From positions 1 to 7,718 of the forward strand of contig CADATR010000079.1 in the NCBI GenBank assembly GCA_902790885.1: DNA of 7,718 bases, given 5' to 3'. Below the pieces are notes generated by a model. It was given only the letters and a program-made list of their open reading frames with translations, was not told the DNA's origin and ran no database searches. The position numbers and the translations under genes were made by a program. This DNA comes from an uncultured Eubacteriales bacterium. Lineage in GTDB: Bacteria; Bacillota_A; Clostridia; Peptostreptococcales; Anaerovoracaceae. This document shows, one piece after another, positions 6,235 to 7,718 of this stretch. Within the stretch, counting starts at the first letter, position 1; every line of letters begins with the position of its first letter.

Positions 6235-7718
6235 ATGCTTATTATCACGGGCAAGGACATAAGCAAGGCATATGGAACAGACATCATTTTTGAGGATGTC
6301 TGTTTTGGTGTGGAAAAAGGAGACCGTGTAGGCATAGTCGGAGCAAACGGGACCGGCAAGAGCACGCTCCTGGGCATCATCGCCGGAGACATAGAGGCGA
6401 CATCCGGGAATCTGTACATAAGAAACGATTATAACGTGGGATATCTGCGCCAGCAGAACCACTTCGGAGGAAGCGGCACGGTAAGGTCGCAGGCCGAGAA
6501 GAGCTTCACGCACCTCTTTGAGATGGAGAAGAAGCTCGAGAGGCTGCAGCTCGCGATCACCGATCATGAGAGCGAAAGCTTTGAGAGAGACCTTGAGGAG
6601 TACACAAGGCTTATAGAGGAGTACGAACGCAGGGGCGGATACACATACAAGAGCGAGCTTGGAGCGATGCTCACGCATATGGGCTTCGATGAAGAGGCGC
6701 AGAACAAGGAGATAAGCAAGCTGTCGGGCGGCGAGAGGACCAGACTGGCACTGAGCTGCCTGCTTCTGAGCAAGCCTGATGTTCTGATGCTCGACGAGCC
6801 TACCAACCATCTCGATCTCCATATGCTCGAGTGGCTCGAATCATACCTGGAAAGCTACAAAGGCACCATCATGGTGGTATCGCACGACAGATACTTCCTT
6901 GACCGCGTAGCCAATAAAATATTCGACCTCGGAAGCGGCACCCTTGAAGCATATACCGGCAATTACTCCGAATTCCTCGTAAAGAGGGAAGAACGCTTCG
7001 AGGTGATGCGCCGTGAATATGAGAAGCAGCAGGCAGAGATCGCCAGGCAGGAGGAGATGATACGCCGCTTTAAGCAGCATGGCACCGAGCATCTGGCAAA
7101 GCGCGCTGCCTCGCGTGAAAAACGGCTCGCCATGATAGAACTCAAGGAAAAGCCGAGGCTGAAGCAGAACAGGATGAAGCTCAGTTTTGAGGCGGATTTC
7201 AAGAGCGGAGGAGAGGTGCTCGAGGCTGAAGACCTCTCAAAGAGCTTCGGAAGCAGAAAGCTTTTCGATCATGCCGGGCTTCTTATCCGCAAGGGGGAGA
7301 GGGTCTGCATCATAGGTGACAACGGAATAGGCAAGACGACGCTCCTGAAGATACTGATGGGCCTCGAGAAGCCTGACGATGGTTATCTCAGGACGGGCTA
7401 CAACGTAAACTTCGGATACTATGACCAGGGCCAGCTTCTGCTTGACGAGAACGAGACCGTGCTCGGCGAGATGAAGAACGCCTATCATCTCTATACCGAC
7501 ACCGAGATGAGGTCGCTGCTGGGACGCTTCCTGTTCACGGGAGATGACGTCTTTAAGCAGGTGAAAGACCTCTCGGGAGGAGAGAAGGCCAAGCTCTCGC
7601 TGCTGAAGCTGATGCTTTCAGGCTCAAACACCCTGGTGCTCGACGAGCCTACGAACCACCTGGATATCGAATCAAAGGAGATCGTTGAAGAAGCCCTGAT
7701 GGAATTCGAAGGCACGCT
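6235..7718 (+). CDS. ABC-F family ATPase (3' end cut by the window)
   Basis: Soluble protein with two ATPase domains and no membrane segments. ABC-F proteins bind the ribosomal E site and act in translation or, in some subgroups, ribosome protection against antibiotics. The frame is open for 494 codons to the window end. Domain 1 has Walker A GANGTGKST at 36-44, Q-loop LRQQ at 71-74, signature LSGGE at 163-167, Walker B LMLDEP at 184-189 and switch SHD at 216-218. A charged, probably coiled-coil linker spans about 245-325 (KREERFEVMRREYEKQQAEIARQEE and on); this is the ABC-F interdomain (P-site tRNA interaction) region. Domain 2 has Walker A GDNGIGKT at 361-368, LSGGE at 446-450 and LVLDEPTNHLD at 467-477. 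DEPTNHLD in both halves is typical of ABC-F. The subgroup (YdiF-like versus others) is uncertain without the C-terminus. The start is three bases after tsaD. Confidence 0.93.
   Translation, partial: MLIITGKDISKAYGTDIIFEDVCFGVEKGDRVGIVGANGTGKSTLLGIIAGDIEATSGNLYIRNDYNVGYLRQQNHFGGSGTVRSQAEKSFTHLFEMEKKLERLQLAITDHESESFERDLEEYTRLIEEYERRGGYTYKSELGAMLTHMGFDEEAQNKEISKLSGGERTRLALSCLLLSKPDVLMLDEPTNHLDLHMLEWLESYLESYKGTIMVVSHDRYFLDRVANKIFDLGSGTLEAYTGNYSEFLVKREERFEVMRREYEKQQAEIARQEEMIRRFKQHGTEHLAKRAASREKRLAMIELKEKPRLKQNRMKLSFEADFKSGGEVLEAEDLSKSFGSRKLFDHAGLLIRKGERVCIIGDNGIGKTTLLKILMGLEKPDDGYLRTGYNVNFGYYDQGQLLLDENETVLGEMKNAYHLYTDTEMRSLLGRFLFTGDDVFKQVKDLSGGEKAKLSLLKLMLSGSNTLVLDEPTNHLDIESKEIVEEALMEFEGT

Noticed and set aside
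5134..6822. A 562-codon open frame on the - strand opposite tsaD and the start of the ABC-F gene
   Set aside because: It lies wholly opposite well-supported genes with intact family motifs, its translation resembles no family I know, and it crosses gene boundaries. It is a shadow of codon bias on the + strand.

Overview
The window looks like ordinary chromosome from an anaerobic, clostridia-like Firmicute. The basis is the PepV-type dipeptidase, a RibU-type ECF riboflavin transporter under an FMN riboswitch, the Firmicute-style order tsaE-tsaB-rimI-tsaD, frequent ATA (Ile) and AGG/AGA (Arg) codons, and GC near 50 %. I cannot name genus or species. All real genes lie on the + strand, and I see no mobile element, CRISPR array, tRNA or rRNA.

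Region 1 (1-2675) has two closely spaced genes. The first is the 3' part of a gene for a LivJ-like extracellular ligand-binding protein, probably a lipoprotein whose signal peptide starts before the window. After a 13-nt gap with a good ribosome binding site comes an M20A dipeptidase (PepV) with every expected zinc and catalytic residue. Together they suggest amino-acid/peptide nutrition.

Region 2 (2676-2940, 265 nt) has no gene. It holds nested inverted repeats across the pepV stop codon, a complete FMN riboswitch aptamer (2707-2833), a perfect 11-bp hairpin that is probably the regulatory terminator (2860-2886), and a strong Shine-Dalgarno sequence.

Region 3 (2941-7718) is one tightly packed run: ribU (riboflavin uptake), tsaE, tsaB, rimI, tsaD and the first 494 codons of an ABC-F ATPase gene cut by the window end. 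Junctions are a 14-nt overlap, a 5-nt gap, a 19-nt gap, a 4-nt ATGA overlap and a 3-nt gap. TsaB, TsaD and TsaE are three of the four bacterial proteins for the t6A modification of ANN-decoding tRNAs; TsaC is not here. RimI acetylates a ribosomal protein N-terminus, and ABC-F proteins act on the ribosome, so everything after ribU concerns translation.

No individual gene family is new. The most notable point is the layout: the FMN riboswitch sits at the head of a gene run with no obvious break, so flavin status could also influence t6A and ribosome-associated genes. This is an inference from spacing and needs transcript data.
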